This document shows, in pieces, positions 20,723 through 29,635 of a stretch of DNA of 64,000 nt (positions within the stretch are counted from its first letter, which is position 1; every line of letters starts with the position of its first letter). This DNA comes from Mesobacillus sp. S13. Lineage in GTDB: Bacteria; Bacillota; Bacilli; Bacillales; Cytobacillaceae. Both the position numbers and the translations under genes were made by a program. The DNA lies in assembly GCF_020422885.1 (NCBI RefSeq), contig NZ_CP084622.1, positions 166,001 through 230,000 of the forward strand, in the 5' to 3' direction. The notes under the pieces were generated by a model. The model worked only from the letters and a program-made list of their open reading frames with translations. It made no database searches and had not been told where the DNA came from.

Positions 20723-21947
20723 ATGGATGGATAATCCCTGGTTCATAAAAGTTGTTGCCCTGGTTCTTGCGGTCCTGCTTTTTGGATCTGTCCCTAAAAA
20801 TGATCCAGATAAGCCCGGTGATGTGAATGTACCATCAGATGAAAAGGTAGAGATCATTGAAGACGTTCCGGTAAAAAGAATCTATGATACCGATACTCTG
20901 GTCGTATCAGGCGTTCCTGAAACGGTTTCCGTCACGCTGCAAGGACCGAAAAATCTTGTGCAGCAGGCGAAAACACTACGGAACTTTGAAGTGTTCGTTG
21001 ATTTAACGGATGCCGAAATCGGCAATCAGCGAGTACCGATCACGATTAAAGATGTTTCAGACCGTCTGACTGTTACCATCGAGCCTGGGTATGCAAATGT
21101 ATCAATCCAGGAAAAGGTTACGAAGGAATTCGGAGTGGAGGCAGAATTCAACGGAAATATAGTTGAAGAAGGCTATATTGCTGAGAAGCCAACGGTTAAG
21201 CCTAACAAAGTCAAAATAACAGGTGCCAAGGATGTTATCGATAGAATCACTTATGTAAAGGCTACTGTGAATTCATCCGGAAAAATCTCGGATACCATCA
21301 CACGAGAAGCGAGTGTCCTGGCCCTTGATAAGGACATGAATAAATTAGATGTTATCGTTGAACCTGGAGTCGTTGAAGTAACCATCCCGGTGAAGAGCTC
21401 AAGTAAAAAGGTTCCGATTGATATTGTACGTAAAGGGACTCCTCCAAGTGGGGTAACGATCGATTCTATCACTTTGGAAACGAAGGAAGCTGAAATCATC
21501 GCTGATCCAGCTCTTCTTGAGAAGTTCGATCAAGTAAGGGTTGAGGTAGATGTCAGCAAGATTGATGAGGACACGGAACTCACCCTCCCAGTCATTATTG
21601 GTGAAGGAATTGTCCAGGTTTCTCCTGAAACAGTTAAAGTGGCCGTTAAAGTCACTAAGGCTTCCGAGAGAAGTATATCCAATGTTCCCATTGAAATTGA
21701 TGGGAAAGATGATGGCTATGAAGTCGATTTTCTGGATCCTGCAAACGGTCAGGCTAACCTGACTATTTCAGGGCCGAGTGATATTGTTTCCGCCCTTTCA
21801 TCCGATGATTTTAGAATTCTGATTGATGTGTCGGAACTGGATGAGGGAAATCATGAAGTCGACTTGATAGTGACAGCACCCCAAAATATAACTTGGAAAT
21901 TGGCTAAAGAAAAAGCCAGTATATCTGTTGCGAAAAAAGATGCGTAA
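20715..21947 (+). CDS. cdaR: CdaA regulator CdaR (YbbR domains)
   Basis: A 410-aa protein with an N-terminal membrane anchor (about 9-25) and an extracellular chain of YbbR-type beta repeats; the recurring pattern PVxxxVxG / VxLxGPxxxV is visible four times. In B. subtilis it binds CdaA and tunes c-di-AMP synthesis. It overlaps cdaA by 8 bp and is followed by glmM after 36 bp. Confidence 0.93.
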   Translation: MDKWMDNPWFIKVVALVLAVLLFGSVPKNDPDKPGDVNVPSDEKVEIIEDVPVKRIYDTDTLVVSGVPETVSVTLQGPKNLVQQAKTLRNFEVFVDLTDAEIGNQRVPITIKDVSDRLTVTIEPGYANVSIQEKVTKEFGVEAEFNGNIVEEGYIAEKPTVKPNKVKITGAKDVIDRITYVKATVNSSGKISDTITREASVLALDKDMNKLDVIVEPGVVEVTIPVKSSSKKVPIDIVRKGTPPSGVTIDSITLETKEAEIIADPALLEKFDQVRVEVDVSKIDEDTELTLPVIIGEGIVQVSPETVKVAVKVTKASERSISNVPIEIDGKDDGYEVDFLDPANGQANLTISGPSDIVSALSSDDFRILIDVSELDEGNHEVDLIVTAPQNITWKLAKEKASISVAKKDA

Positions 21948-21983
21948 TTGACTGCAATTTTCATACAAGGAGAGATTTTAAGA

Positions 21984-23333
21984 ATGGGTAAATATTTCGG
22001 TACAGACGGAGTACGCGGTGTTGCGAACAGCGAATTAACGCCAGAATTGGCTTTCAAGCTAGGCCGCTTTGGAGGCTATGTCCTGACAAAGGAGCATGAT
22101 CGCCCTAAGGTATTGATCGGAAGAGACACTCGTATTTCGGGACATATGCTTGAAGGAGCACTGGTTGCCGGCCTATTATCAATCGGAGCGGAAGTCATGA
22201 GGCTCGGCGTCATCTCTACTCCAGGGGTAGCTTATTTGACAAAGGCACTTGGGGCACAGGCTGGCGTCATGATTTCTGCCTCTCATAACCCAGTTGCAGA
22301 TAACGGGATAAAATTCTTTGGACCGGACGGATACAAGCTATCTGATGACCAAGAGAATGAAATCGAACAATTGATGGATATGGAAACAGATGAGCTGCCT
22401 CGTCCAGTAGGTGCTAACCTTGGACAGGTGAATGATTATTTTGAAGGCGGTCAAAAGTATCTGCAATACCTTAAACAATCAGTTGATGAAGAATTCACTG
22501 GGCTGCACATCGCTCTTGATTGTGCACATGGAGCAACGTCATCTTTGGCTACGCATTTGTTTGCTGACCTTGATGCTGATACTTCCACAATGGGTGCATC
22601 GCCTAACGGCCTGAATATCAATGATGGCGTAGGCTCGACACATCCTGAGGCACTTGCTGAATTCGTCAAGGAAAAGGGAGCGGATTTAGGTCTTGCTTTT
22701 GACGGGGATGGCGACCGCCTGATTGCGATTGATGAAAAAGGAAACATCGTTGATGGCGACCAGATCATGTATATCTGTGGGAAATTCATGAAGGAACGCG
22801 GCCAGTTAAAACAGGGTACAGTCGTTTCTACTGTGATGAGTAACCTTGGTTTTTACAAAGGCCTCGAGGAAAACGGTGTGCAGAGCGTCCAAACGGCTGT
22901 GGGCGACCGTTATGTAGTAGAAGAAATGAAAAAGAATGGCTATAATCTCGGCGGCGAGCAGTCAGGTCATATCATTTTCCTGGACTACAATACAACAGGT
23001 GATGGCCTGCTGACAGGTCTGCAGCTTGCCAACATCATGAAAGCAACTAAAAAGCCGCTTTCTGAACTGGCAGCGGAAATGAAGAAATATCCGCAGGTTC
23101 TTGTGAACATCCGTGTGACGGATAAGCATCACGTAACAGATAACGAGAAGGTAAAAGCAGTAATTGAAGAGGTTGAAGCGGAAATGAACGGCAATGGCCG
23201 TATCCTTGTCCGTCCTTCCGGAACAGAGCCATTGGTACGAGTCATGGCAGAAGCAGCAACAGCAGAGCTTTGCCAGGAATATGTAAACCGTATCGCAGCG
23301 GTTGTTCAAGAGGAAATGGGCTTAAAAGAATAG
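21984..23333 (+). CDS. glmM: Phosphoglucosamine mutase
   Basis: 449 aa. Converts glucosamine-6-phosphate to glucosamine-1-phosphate for UDP-GlcNAc. The phosphoserine loop is ISASHNP with S100; the Mg loop is DGDGDR; the sugar and phosphate loops are GGEQSGH and [10 protein letters not shown]. An upstream in-frame start at 21948 was rejected because AAGGAGAG serves the ATG at 21984. In related bacteria GlmM inhibits CdaA, linking wall precursor supply to c-di-AMP. Confidence 0.96.
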   Translation: MGKYFGTDGVRGVANSELTPELAFKLGRFGGYVLTKEHDRPKVLIGRDTRISGHMLEGALVAGLLSIGAEVMRLGVISTPGVAYLTKALGAQAGVMISASHNPVADNGIKFFGPDGYKLSDDQENEIEQLMDMETDELPRPVGANLGQVNDYFEGGQKYLQYLKQSVDEEFTGLHIALDCAHGATSSLATHLFADLDADTSTMGASPNGLNINDGVGSTHPEALAEFVKEKGADLGLAFDGDGDRLIAIDEKGNIVDGDQIMYICGKFMKERGQLKQGTVVSTVMSNLGFYKGLEENGVQSVQTAVGDRYVVEEMKKNGYNLGGEQSGHIIFLDYNTTGDGLLTGLQLANIMKATKKPLSELAAEMKKYPQVLVNIRVTDKHHVTDNEKVKAVIEEVEAEMNGNGRILVRPSGTEPLVRVMAEAATAELCQEYVNRIAAVVQEEMGLKE

Positions 23334-23343
23334 AATTCAGTCA

Positions 23344-23390
23344 TATGCATAAGGGCTCCAAAGCACAAAGAAGAGCCCTTATGCATATTT
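23344..23390 (+). terminator. Terminator of the cdaA-cdaR-glmM operon
   Basis: A 14-bp stem ATGCATAAGGGCTC / GAGCCCTTATGCAT is followed by ATTTATTT. Confidence 0.85.
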
Positions 23391-23463
23391 ATTTAAGAAG
23401 GGAGTTTTTAGCTGTCCTATAAAGGGTATTTGTACGGGAAGGCTGTTTTCCTTTGAATTTCTA

Positions 23464-23492
23464 TTGACGGATGGGTAAGTATCATGTATGAT
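23464..23492 (+). promoter_or_regulatory. Promoter of glmS
   Basis: TTGACG (23464-23469), 17-bp spacer, TATGAT (23487-23492), about 100 bp before the ribozyme cleavage site. Confidence 0.75.
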
Positions 23493-23523
23493 AATCCTGT
23501 TTTTGTAAAAGGCTGCTTTTTGC

Positions 23524-23561
23524 CTTGAAAACAACTTATCGACTTGAAAACAACTTATCGA
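23524..23561 (+). repeat. Exact 19-bp tandem duplication before the glmS ribozyme
   Basis: CTTGAAAACAACTTATCGA occurs twice back to back (23524-23542 and 23543-23561), inside the transcribed leader before the ribozyme core. Confidence 0.9.
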
Positions 23562-23579
23562 AAGGTGGGCAGAGGTAGA

Positions 23580-23770
23580 TCAATGGAAAACTAAAGCGCC
23601 AGGACTAATCCTTGGACGGAAATGTGGATTAGTTGACGAGGTGGAGGTTTATCGAAGTTTCGGCGGATGCCTCCCGGCTGAAAGCACAGCCGACAATTTC
23701 ATCTTCAAAACATTAGGGCAACTTAATGCACAAAAAGATGGGGATGCTAAAATTAAAGAGGATTGGATTT
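23580..23770 (+). ncRNA. glmS ribozyme (glucosamine-6-phosphate-activated self-cleaving RNA)
   Basis: The conserved core is present: AAAGCGCCAGGACTAAT..., GACGAGGTGGAGGTTTATCG, TTCGGCGGATGCCTCCCGG, then the P3/P4 region. The expected cleavage lies between A23595 and G23596. In Bacillus the cleaved glmS mRNA is degraded by RNase J1, so product glucosamine-6-phosphate represses glmS. The 3-prime boundary is approximate. Confidence 0.95.
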
Positions 23771-23805
23771 ACGAAGTCTAACCTCAAACCAATTATATGA
23801 GATAA

Positions 23806-23844
23806 GGGGGCAAGCTGCCCCTATATAAGAGGCTTCTTGCCCCC
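23806..23844 (+). promoter_or_regulatory. GC-rich hairpin between ribozyme and glmS ribosome site
   Basis: GGGGGCAAG (23806-23814) pairs with CTTGCCCCC (23836-23844). A shorter alternative stem GGGGC / GCCCC (23807-23821) uses the same 5-prime arm, so the two folds exclude each other. No T-run follows. The AGGAGG ribosome site begins 9 nt later. Confidence 0.6.
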
Positions 23845-23868
23845 TGTCGTACAGGAGGAAAAGAAGTT

Positions 23869-25671
23869 ATGTGTGGAATCGTTGGATATATCGGAAATTA
23901 TGACTCGAAAGAGATTTTATTAAAAGGCCTTGAAAAGCTTGAATATAGAGGGTATGACTCTGCGGGAATCGCAGTCATGAACGAAAAGGGAGTTCACGTT
24001 TTTAAGGAAAAGGGACGCATTGCGGATCTTCGCAACGCAGTGGACAACGGTGTAATGGCGAACGCTGGTATTGGCCATACTCGTTGGGCGACTCACGGTC
24101 CTCCAAGCAAGGTGAACGCTCACCCTCACCAAAGCTCAACAAGCAGACTGACTCTTGTCCACAATGGCGTCATCGAGAACTATGATCTATTGAAGCGCGA
24201 GTATTTGCAGAATGTCGAATTGAAGAGTGAAACAGACACTGAAATTATCGTTCAGTTAATTGAACTGTTCGTAAAAGAAGGTCTGAGCTTAGAAGAAGCG
24301 TTCCGTAAGACGCTGACACTTTTACACGGTTCATATGCACTTGCCCTTATAGATGAGCAAAACGAAGACACGATTTTTGTGGCGAAAAACAAGAGCCCGC
24401 TTCTAGTCGGCCTTGGCGATGGCTTCAACGTTGTTGCCAGTGACGCAATGGCAATGATCCAGGTAACAAACCAATATGTTGAACTGATGGACAAGGAAAT
24501 GGTAATTGTCACGAAAGATGAAGTGACAATCAAGAACCTTGATGGAGAAGTGATTTCTCGCGCTCCTTACACAGCAGAGCTTGATGCAAGCGACATTGAA
24601 AAGGGAACATACCCTCACTATATGCTCAAGGAAATCGACGAGCAGCCGCTTGTGATGCGTAAAATCATCCAGAACTATCAGGATGGCGAAGGCGCACTTG
24701 AAATCGACTCTGACATCGTTAAGGCTATGAAGGATGCAGACCGCATCTACATCATCGCTGCGGGTACTTCATACCATGCTGGTCTTGTCGGCAAGCAGTT
24801 CATCGAAAAATTGGCTAAGATTCCTGTTGAAGTCCACATCTCAAGTGAGTTCGGCTACAATATGCCGCTTCTATCAGAAAAGCCATTGTTCATCTTCATC
24901 TCACAAAGCGGAGAAACTGCGGATAGCCGCCAGGTTCTTGTGCAAGTGAAGGAGATGGGCTACAAAGCATTGACGATTACGAACGTTCCTGGTTCAACGC
25001 TTTCCCGTGAAGCAGACTACACTCTTCTACTTCACGCTGGTCCTGAAATTGCGGTTGCTTCAACAAAAGCGTACACAGCACAGCTTGCTGTACTGGCAAT
25101 TTTAGCAGAAGTAACTGCTCGCGGAATTGGCCATGTAGTTGATTTTGATCTTGTACAGGAATTAGGAATCGTAGCGACAGCAATGGAAGCTCTTTGCGAC
25201 GACAAAGAAGAGTTCGAAAGCATCGCACGCGAATACCTGACTATCACAAGAAACGCATTCTTCATCGGACGCGGAATCGACTTCTACGTAGGACTAGAAG
25301 GTGCGTTGAAGCTGAAGGAAATCTCGTACATCCAGGCTGAAGGCTTTGCAGGCGGCGAGCTGAAGCACGGAACCATCGCCTTGATTGAAGAAGGCACTCC
25401 AGTCATCGCTCTTGCTACACAAGAATTCGTCAACCTGAGCATCCGTGGAAACGTCAAAGAAGTCGTTGCCCGCGGAGCAAACCCGTGCATCATCTCCATG
25501 AACGGACTGGAAACAGACGAAGATCGCTTCGTCATCCCAGAAGTGCACAGCCTATTAACACCTCTTATCTCAGTAATCCCGCTGCAGTTGATCTCATACT
25601 ACGCAGCGCTGCACCGCGACTGTGACGTCGATAAGCCACGTAACCTGGCTAAATCAGTTACGGTTGAATAA
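23869..25671 (+). CDS. glmS: Glutamine--fructose-6-phosphate aminotransferase (isomerizing)
   Basis: 600 aa, the usual length. Catalytic Cys2 follows the removed Met (MCGIVGYIG) for the N-terminal glutaminase domain; two SIS domains follow ([27 protein letters not shown]) and the C-terminal KSVTVE tail. Makes glucosamine-6-phosphate, the entry to peptidoglycan and teichoic acid amino sugars. It is controlled by the ribozyme in its leader. The ribosome site ACAGGAGGAAAAG is strong. Confidence 0.97.
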   Translation: MCGIVGYIGNYDSKEILLKGLEKLEYRGYDSAGIAVMNEKGVHVFKEKGRIADLRNAVDNGVMANAGIGHTRWATHGPPSKVNAHPHQSSTSRLTLVHNGVIENYDLLKREYLQNVELKSETDTEIIVQLIELFVKEGLSLEEAFRKTLTLLHGSYALALIDEQNEDTIFVAKNKSPLLVGLGDGFNVVASDAMAMIQVTNQYVELMDKEMVIVTKDEVTIKNLDGEVISRAPYTAELDASDIEKGTYPHYMLKEIDEQPLVMRKIIQNYQDGEGALEIDSDIVKAMKDADRIYIIAAGTSYHAGLVGKQFIEKLAKIPVEVHISSEFGYNMPLLSEKPLFIFISQSGETADSRQVLVQVKEMGYKALTITNVPGSTLSREADYTLLLHAGPEIAVASTKAYTAQLAVLAILAEVTARGIGHVVDFDLVQELGIVATAMEALCDDKEEFESIAREYLTITRNAFFIGRGIDFYVGLEGALKLKEISYIQAEGFAGGELKHGTIALIEEGTPVIALATQEFVNLSIRGNVKEVVARGANPCIISMNGLETDEDRFVIPEVHSLLTPLISVIPLQLISYYAALHRDCDVDKPRNLAKSVTVE

Positions 25672-25685
25672 TTTGGTATTTTGAT

Positions 25686-25730
25686 TGGAACCCAGTCAGC
25701 ATTGATTTGCTGGCTGGGTTTTTGTTTATG
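25686..25730 (+). terminator. Terminator of glmS
   Basis: The stem AACCCAG-CAGC / GCTG-CTGGGTT is followed by TTTTGTTT. Confidence 0.88.
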
Positions 25731-25754
25731 TGTAATTCCAAGATGAGTAAATTG

Positions 25755-26205
25755 TTCTATAAGCCCAAAACGAAGTGGAAGTTCCCAAAAGGTCACATAG
25801 AAAAATTCTATAAGCCCGAAACGAGTTAAGAGTCTCCAAAAGGTCACATAGAAAAATTCTATAAGCCCGAAACGAGTTAAGAGTCTCCAAAAGGTCACAT
25901 AGAAAAATTCTATAAGCCCAAAACGAGTTAAGAGTCTCCAAAAGGTCACATAGAAAATTCTATAAGCCCAAAACGAGTTGAGAGTCTCCAAAAGGTCACA
26001 TAGAAAAATTCTAAAAGCCCAAAACGGGGCAGGAGTCCTCAAAAGGTTACATAGAAAAATTCTATAAGCCCGAAACAAGTTAAGAGTATCAAAAAGGTCA
26101 CATAGAAAAATTCTATAGGCCCAAAACGAGTTGAGAGTCTCCGAAAGGTCATATAGAAAAATTTAATAAGTCCGAATTAGGGAGAGAACCTCAAATGGAC
26201 ACATA
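25755..26205 (+). repeat. Tandem array D, 51-bp period, 9 copies
   Basis: AAGCCC (or a one-base variant) starts at 25761, 25812, 25863, 25914, 25964, 26015, 26066, 26117 and 26168: intervals 51, 51, 51, 50, 51, 51, 51, 51. The unit reads AAAAGGTCACATAGAAAAA then TTCTATAAGCCCRAAACGAG plus TTAAGAGTCTCC. It contains the palindrome ATAGAA-AAA-TTCTAT. Because 51 is a multiple of 3, the minus strand stays open for 159 codons, which is an artefact. The array lies between convergent glmS and the NERD gene. The same family is at 44.7 kb. Confidence 0.95.
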
Positions 26206-26225
26206 TAAAGCGATACTAATAAAAA

Positions 26226-27143
26226 TTACTTACTACTAACTTCAAAATACTGATGTCTTTTTGTGCTGACCACATTAAAGTTATCAGATAAAATATTCCT
26301 TATAACCTTTCTTGATAGTGCACCATTGCTCCATTCATAAATTAAAGTAGTAGTGATCTTTTTATCAGGAAATAGCAACCTTACTTCTTCAATATTCCGC
26401 AGTACTGCGGTATCAATTTTTTCATGACTGCCGCAATGACTGCACACAAATTCCCTTTTCACGACTTGATCCACAAACGAATGACACTCCCCACAAACTA
26501 TCCCTTTCTTCAACTGTTCATACTCATACTTCGGCAATCGTTTATAGGGGTTATCCACTGTATGCAACTCAAGTAGCTTGTCGGCAATCTTCTGATGGAT
26601 GTTATTCAGTTTGGATTGTCTTTTATTCAATTTTTTCATGAAGCGGTTCAGTTGGCTGGGTAAGATGTTAGGTGCATTCTTGGGGGCCTGGTACAGGGTG
26701 AACTCGGGGTTGATGAATATGACATAGGATTCAATCTCAAGGTGAAAGCCGAGGCTGGCAAGCAGTTGGCGAAACAGAGAGGTATTGCGTTTTAGTTGGA
26801 GCAGGGGATCTTTGATTTCTTCGCCATAGATTATTTTAAGACGTTCGTCTTCGTAGTAGTATTCACCTTCGAAATCTTTAACTTCGAATAGTAGAAGTTT
26901 ATTCTGGGTAATGACACTGGAATCAATCTGGAACGTGGTGTTGCTTGCCTCGAGGAGAAGGTCGTTCAGCGTTAGGTTTTGGATCTCAAGGCTTTTCATC
27001 CATCGATCATACTTGACTTCACCCTCATAGCCTTTTTTCAGCCTATAATGTCTCTGTTTTTCTTTTTCCGTAAAATTCATTCGTGGTTCCAGGAGGTTCA
27101 TAATTTTTAATTCGTCTGGTTCGTACCGGGTTTTTAGTATCAT
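26226..27143 (-). CDS. NERD-domain protein
   Basis: About 305 aa. A nuclease-related domain spans about residues 40-160 (GYEGEVKYDRWM, FQIDSSVITQNKLLLFEVKDFEGEY), matching the D-x(n)-E-x-K pattern of the PD-(D/E)XK fold, so nuclease activity is possible but unproven. A zinc ribbon (CGEC and CSHCG) follows near 215-240. The ATG at 27143 has AAAGGAT 8 nt upstream; one three codons earlier does not. Common in Bacillus chromosomes as a single gene; role unknown. Confidence 0.82.
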   Translation of the reverse strand: MILKTRYEPDELKIMNLLEPRMNFTEKEKQRHYRLKKGYEGEVKYDRWMKSLEIQNLTLNDLLLEASNTTFQIDSSVITQNKLLLFEVKDFEGEYYYEDERLKIIYGEEIKDPLLQLKRNTSLFRQLLASLGFHLEIESYVIFINPEFTLYQAPKNAPNILPSQLNRFMKKLNKRQSKLNNIHQKIADKLLELHTVDNPYKRLPKYEYEQLKKGIVCGECHSFVDQVVKREFVCSHCGSHEKIDTAVLRNIEEVRLLFPDKKITTTLIYEWSNGALSRKVIRNILSDNFNVVSTKRHQYFEVSSK

Positions 27144-27209
27144 AGTCCACATCCTTTCAGGTTATATTCTGATGTAAAAAATGCCAAATATCCAGTGAAC
27201 ATTTTAAGG

Positions 27210-27242
27210 CGAAAAAGCCTGCCGATCTCGACCGGCAGGCTA
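27210..27242 (-). terminator. Terminator of the M14 peptidase gene
   Basis: The stem AGCCTGCCGG / CGGCAGGCT is followed on the minus strand by TTTTTCG. Confidence 0.85.
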
Positions 27243-27267
27243 ATTTCGTATGGTCACTGCATAAAAC

Positions 27268-28332
27268 TTATTCGTCCGCTTCTTCGCTCTGCCTGCTTTT
27301 CTGTTCAGGCAGGGTATCCCAGAAGCTTGTGTCCATAGTTTCAATTGAGTCATTTGCAATGGCTCTGACGGTGGCATCCAATGTGGTGATGGTCTGCTTG
27401 ATCAGGTAGCCATTGCTTTTTTGACCAAGTGCATAAGATTCGATATAGTGGTCGGACATGCCGCGCATTTCGAATAGTAGAGTCGAGATGTCATAGCGAA
27501 CAGCCGCTCCGTTACGGCCAATGTTTTCGCCTGTACCGCCGGCGTACCTCCCAATGTGGCCCCAGCCGGTATCTTCGAGTGCATTATAAACGACTGCACC
27601 AAGCTTCTTGGAACCTTCAAGCACCTCTGGCTTCACCTTTTCGTTGGTAGGATAAAGGATCGACCCAGAAACAAGTTCACCTTCTGTTTCACTGAGTGTG
27701 CCCTGGTGATGAAGGTCGATCATGTAATCGATATCATATTTCTCAAAAACATTTTCATGAAGCGCGCGTGCTTCTGGTTCCATATCGCTTGTTTCTTTTG
27801 CGTGTTCACGATTCAGGTCAACATAGTTTGCGTTATAGCGGGTAAGGTGGCGGTCGCCATCTGCATGGTAATCCTCAAGTGAGAAGTCGACATCGCCCAT
27901 CGCTCCGTCCGCGTTCAGCATCGGAATCACAAGGATGTTCACATTGTCGAGGACTCCGCTTGTTTTACCAGTACCTAAGTGTTTGATGAATTCAAGCGCA
28001 CCTTCCGTGGTCAGCTGCTCGTTGCCATGCTGCTGAGTAAGGAACAAGATTGTTGGGTTTTTCGGGTTGGAAATATATTTTGCCATGTGGATATCGCGGC
28101 CTTTGACAGTCTGGCCAATCACTTCTAGCTCCATGGCCTCTTGTTTGGCATCTTGAGTCTTTAAGTAATCTACTAAGCTGTCATATGTATGCAGAATCGA
28201 TGTTTGTACGGATCCATTTCCGGCACTCGGGCCATTTCCAACCGCGCCAGCAGGCAACGCCACCGCCGTCACCGCACCAAGAGCCATCATGCTTGATAAA
28301 GAAACAGATAGAACCTTCTTTTTCAAAGTCAT
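27268..28332 (-). CDS. Secreted M14-family zinc carboxypeptidase
   Basis: About 354 aa. A Sec signal peptide (positive start LKKKV, hydrophobic core about 8-25, ALPAGAVG site) is followed by the M14 domain. Zn ligands HGNE (H-x-x-E in QQHGNEQL) and a later His in DLHHQG are visible; VDLNREHA matches the substrate-binding block, and FEMRG contains the catalytic Glu. It should trim C-terminal residues of extracellular peptides or wall peptides; which is not clear. I chose the second of two closely spaced ATGs because AGGAGG sits 7 nt before it. Confidence 0.85.
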   Translation of the reverse strand: MTLKKKVLSVSLSSMMALGAVTAVALPAGAVGNGPSAGNGSVQTSILHTYDSLVDYLKTQDAKQEAMELEVIGQTVKGRDIHMAKYISNPKNPTILFLTQQHGNEQLTTEGALEFIKHLGTGKTSGVLDNVNILVIPMLNADGAMGDVDFSLEDYHADGDRHLTRYNANYVDLNREHAKETSDMEPEARALHENVFEKYDIDYMIDLHHQGTLSETEGELVSGSILYPTNEKVKPEVLEGSKKLGAVVYNALEDTGWGHIGRYAGGTGENIGRNGAAVRYDISTLLFEMRGMSDHYIESYALGQKSNGYLIKQTITTLDATVRAIANDSIETMDTSFWDTLPEQKSRQSEEADE

Positions 28333-28518
28333 TGTCATTCCTCCTATTAAACTAGATTCAACTCTATTTTACGGAATATTATAAAAACAATTAATAGAGT
28401 AAGATGCCTATTTTATAGACAAATTTCGGGACGCTAAATAAGTAGTTTGGATAGAGTTTAATCTTTAAAAAATTGGGTTTTGTAGGAAAAAGGTAATGAA
28501 TGATCAAGAAGGGGAATA

Positions 28519-28552
28519 GAAAAGAGCGTGCTATACGAAGCACGCTCTGGTA
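28519..28552 (-). terminator. Terminator after the 57-aa gene
   Basis: The perfect 10-bp stem AGAGCGTGCT / AGCACGCTCT is followed on the minus strand by TTTTCTATTCC. Confidence 0.75.
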
Positions 28553-28608
28553 GGAGATGACAGTTTGAGGCTGAGCGGAAAAAATAAAAAAGCCAGGAAG
28601 CCCAGCTT

Positions 28609-28782
28609 CTAGATCTTTGTAAGTTCTTCCTCAAAATAAAAGGTACTCGGATACTCTTTTACAGTGTATGAATATCTTTTCATGTTCTTCACGTATTGGG
28701 ATTTCATAATGGTCACTGTTTCACCGGTTTCTTTGATATTGACACTTTGACCTATTTTGTAAAGGTTGCTTGCGCTTTTCAA
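28609..28782 (-). CDS. Small hypothetical protein, 57 aa
   Basis: An open frame from TTG 28782 to TAG 28609, encoding MKSASNLYKIGQSVNIKETG and onward, ending EEELTKI. A stop codon lies directly before the TTG, so this is the first possible start. The pattern (GQSVNIKETGETVTIMKS) resembles a small beta-barrel fold such as SH3-like domains, but I do not recognise a family. Codon choice is normal, the reading frame ends 60 bp before a terminator, and the AAAGGGCGTGG upstream is a moderate ribosome site. Confidence 0.6.
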   Translation of the reverse strand: MKSASNLYKIGQSVNIKETGETVTIMKSQYVKNMKRYSYTVKEYPSTFYFEEELTKI

Positions 28783-28902
28783 TTACCCACGCCCTTTCAT
28801 GTTCTCTCCATTATACCACAGTTTCTGGCTAACTATTGTTATTCCATTATGGTCTTTAGGAACTTTATTTATAAAACCTATTTTTGGTAAATTCCTTAAA
28901 GC

Positions 28903-28931
28903 TTGCACTATCCTATCAATTCTGTTATTCT
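28903..28931 (+). promoter_or_regulatory. Putative promoter of the cold-shock gene
   Basis: TTGCAC (28903-28908), 17-bp spacer, TATTCT (28926-28931). It gives a leader of about 115 nt, typical of cold-shock mRNAs. Confidence 0.5.
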
Positions 28932-29052
28932 TAGGAAGAATTATTTTTGTTCGGTATGCAAGGAAAGAACATGCACTGCTTGATTCGCCTGGATATCACT
29001 GAGACAAGAATAGTAACAAATTGTGTGGATATCACACTAGGAGGCAACAAAA

Positions 29053-29253
29053 ATGGAAAACGGTAAAGTAAAATGGTTTAACGCAGAAAAAGGTTTCGGA
29101 TTCATCGAACGTGAAGGTGGAGAAGACGTATTCGTACACTTCTCAGCTATCCAAGGCGAAGGCTTCAAGACTCTTGAAGAAGGCCAAGAAGTTTCTTTCG
29201 ACGTTGAGCAAGGCGCTCGTGGACCACAAGCAGCTAACGTTACAAAACTATAA
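29053..29253 (+). CDS. Cold-shock protein (CspA family)
   Basis: 66 aa, single cold-shock domain. RNP1 KGFGFIER and RNP2 VFVHF are intact. It binds single-stranded RNA/DNA as an RNA chaperone. Very similar in length and sequence to B. subtilis CspB/CspD. TAGGAGG lies 8 nt before the ATG. It is a stand-alone gene with its own terminator. Confidence 0.95.
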   Translation: MENGKVKWFNAEKGFGFIEREGGEDVFVHFSAIQGEGFKTLEEGQEVSFDVEQGARGPQAANVTKL

Positions 29254-29269
29254 TAACGATTTAGCCCAT

Positions 29270-29308
29270 ACAAACAAGCTCTGAGTGATCAGAGCTTGTT
29301 TTTTTATA
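29270..29308 (+). terminator. Terminator of the cold-shock gene
   Basis: The stem ACAAGCTCTGA / TCAGAGCTTGT is followed by TTTTTTT. Confidence 0.9.
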
Positions 29309-29324
29309 TCTGTAAAAATAAACA

Positions 29325-29358
29325 TAAAAAAACCCCGCTCATTAGAGTGGGGTTTAAT
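29325..29358 (-). terminator. Second hairpin, minus-strand terminator form
   Basis: AAACCCC(A/G)CTC / GAGTGGGGTTT. On the minus strand it is followed by seven T. No minus-strand gene lies upstream of it, so it may block antisense transcription into the cold-shock gene. The rest of 29359-29635 shows no gene. Confidence 0.7.
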
Positions 29359-29635
29359 GCGGTAAAGCAATGGTTGTTTTTATTATAGCATATGTTTTAC
29401 AGCTACTGTAAAAAAGTTTTTAAAGTTTGTTTTTTGCACGTCCAAGTGTGACAGGTTCCATTCCCAGCCTCAGCCCGCGCAATGGCCCAGAAAATGCGAC
29501 ATGAACATGGATTAACTGACAAAATCATTTAGTTTTTCTCGAAAAATCTGAATTTTCCATTGAAGAATCCCTTCGAGGAGTAGATAATAACCATATAGGT
29601 ATAAATTCATAAAATGGAGATTTCCGGGGGATACA

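Noticed and set aside
25599..26078. 159-aa minus-strand ORF
   Set aside because: It is array D plus the antisense of glmS. A 51-bp period keeps a frame open by arithmetic.
26226..27143. NERD protein as part of a defence system
   Set aside because: It is a lone gene between housekeeping genes with no helicase, methylase or other defence partner nearby.
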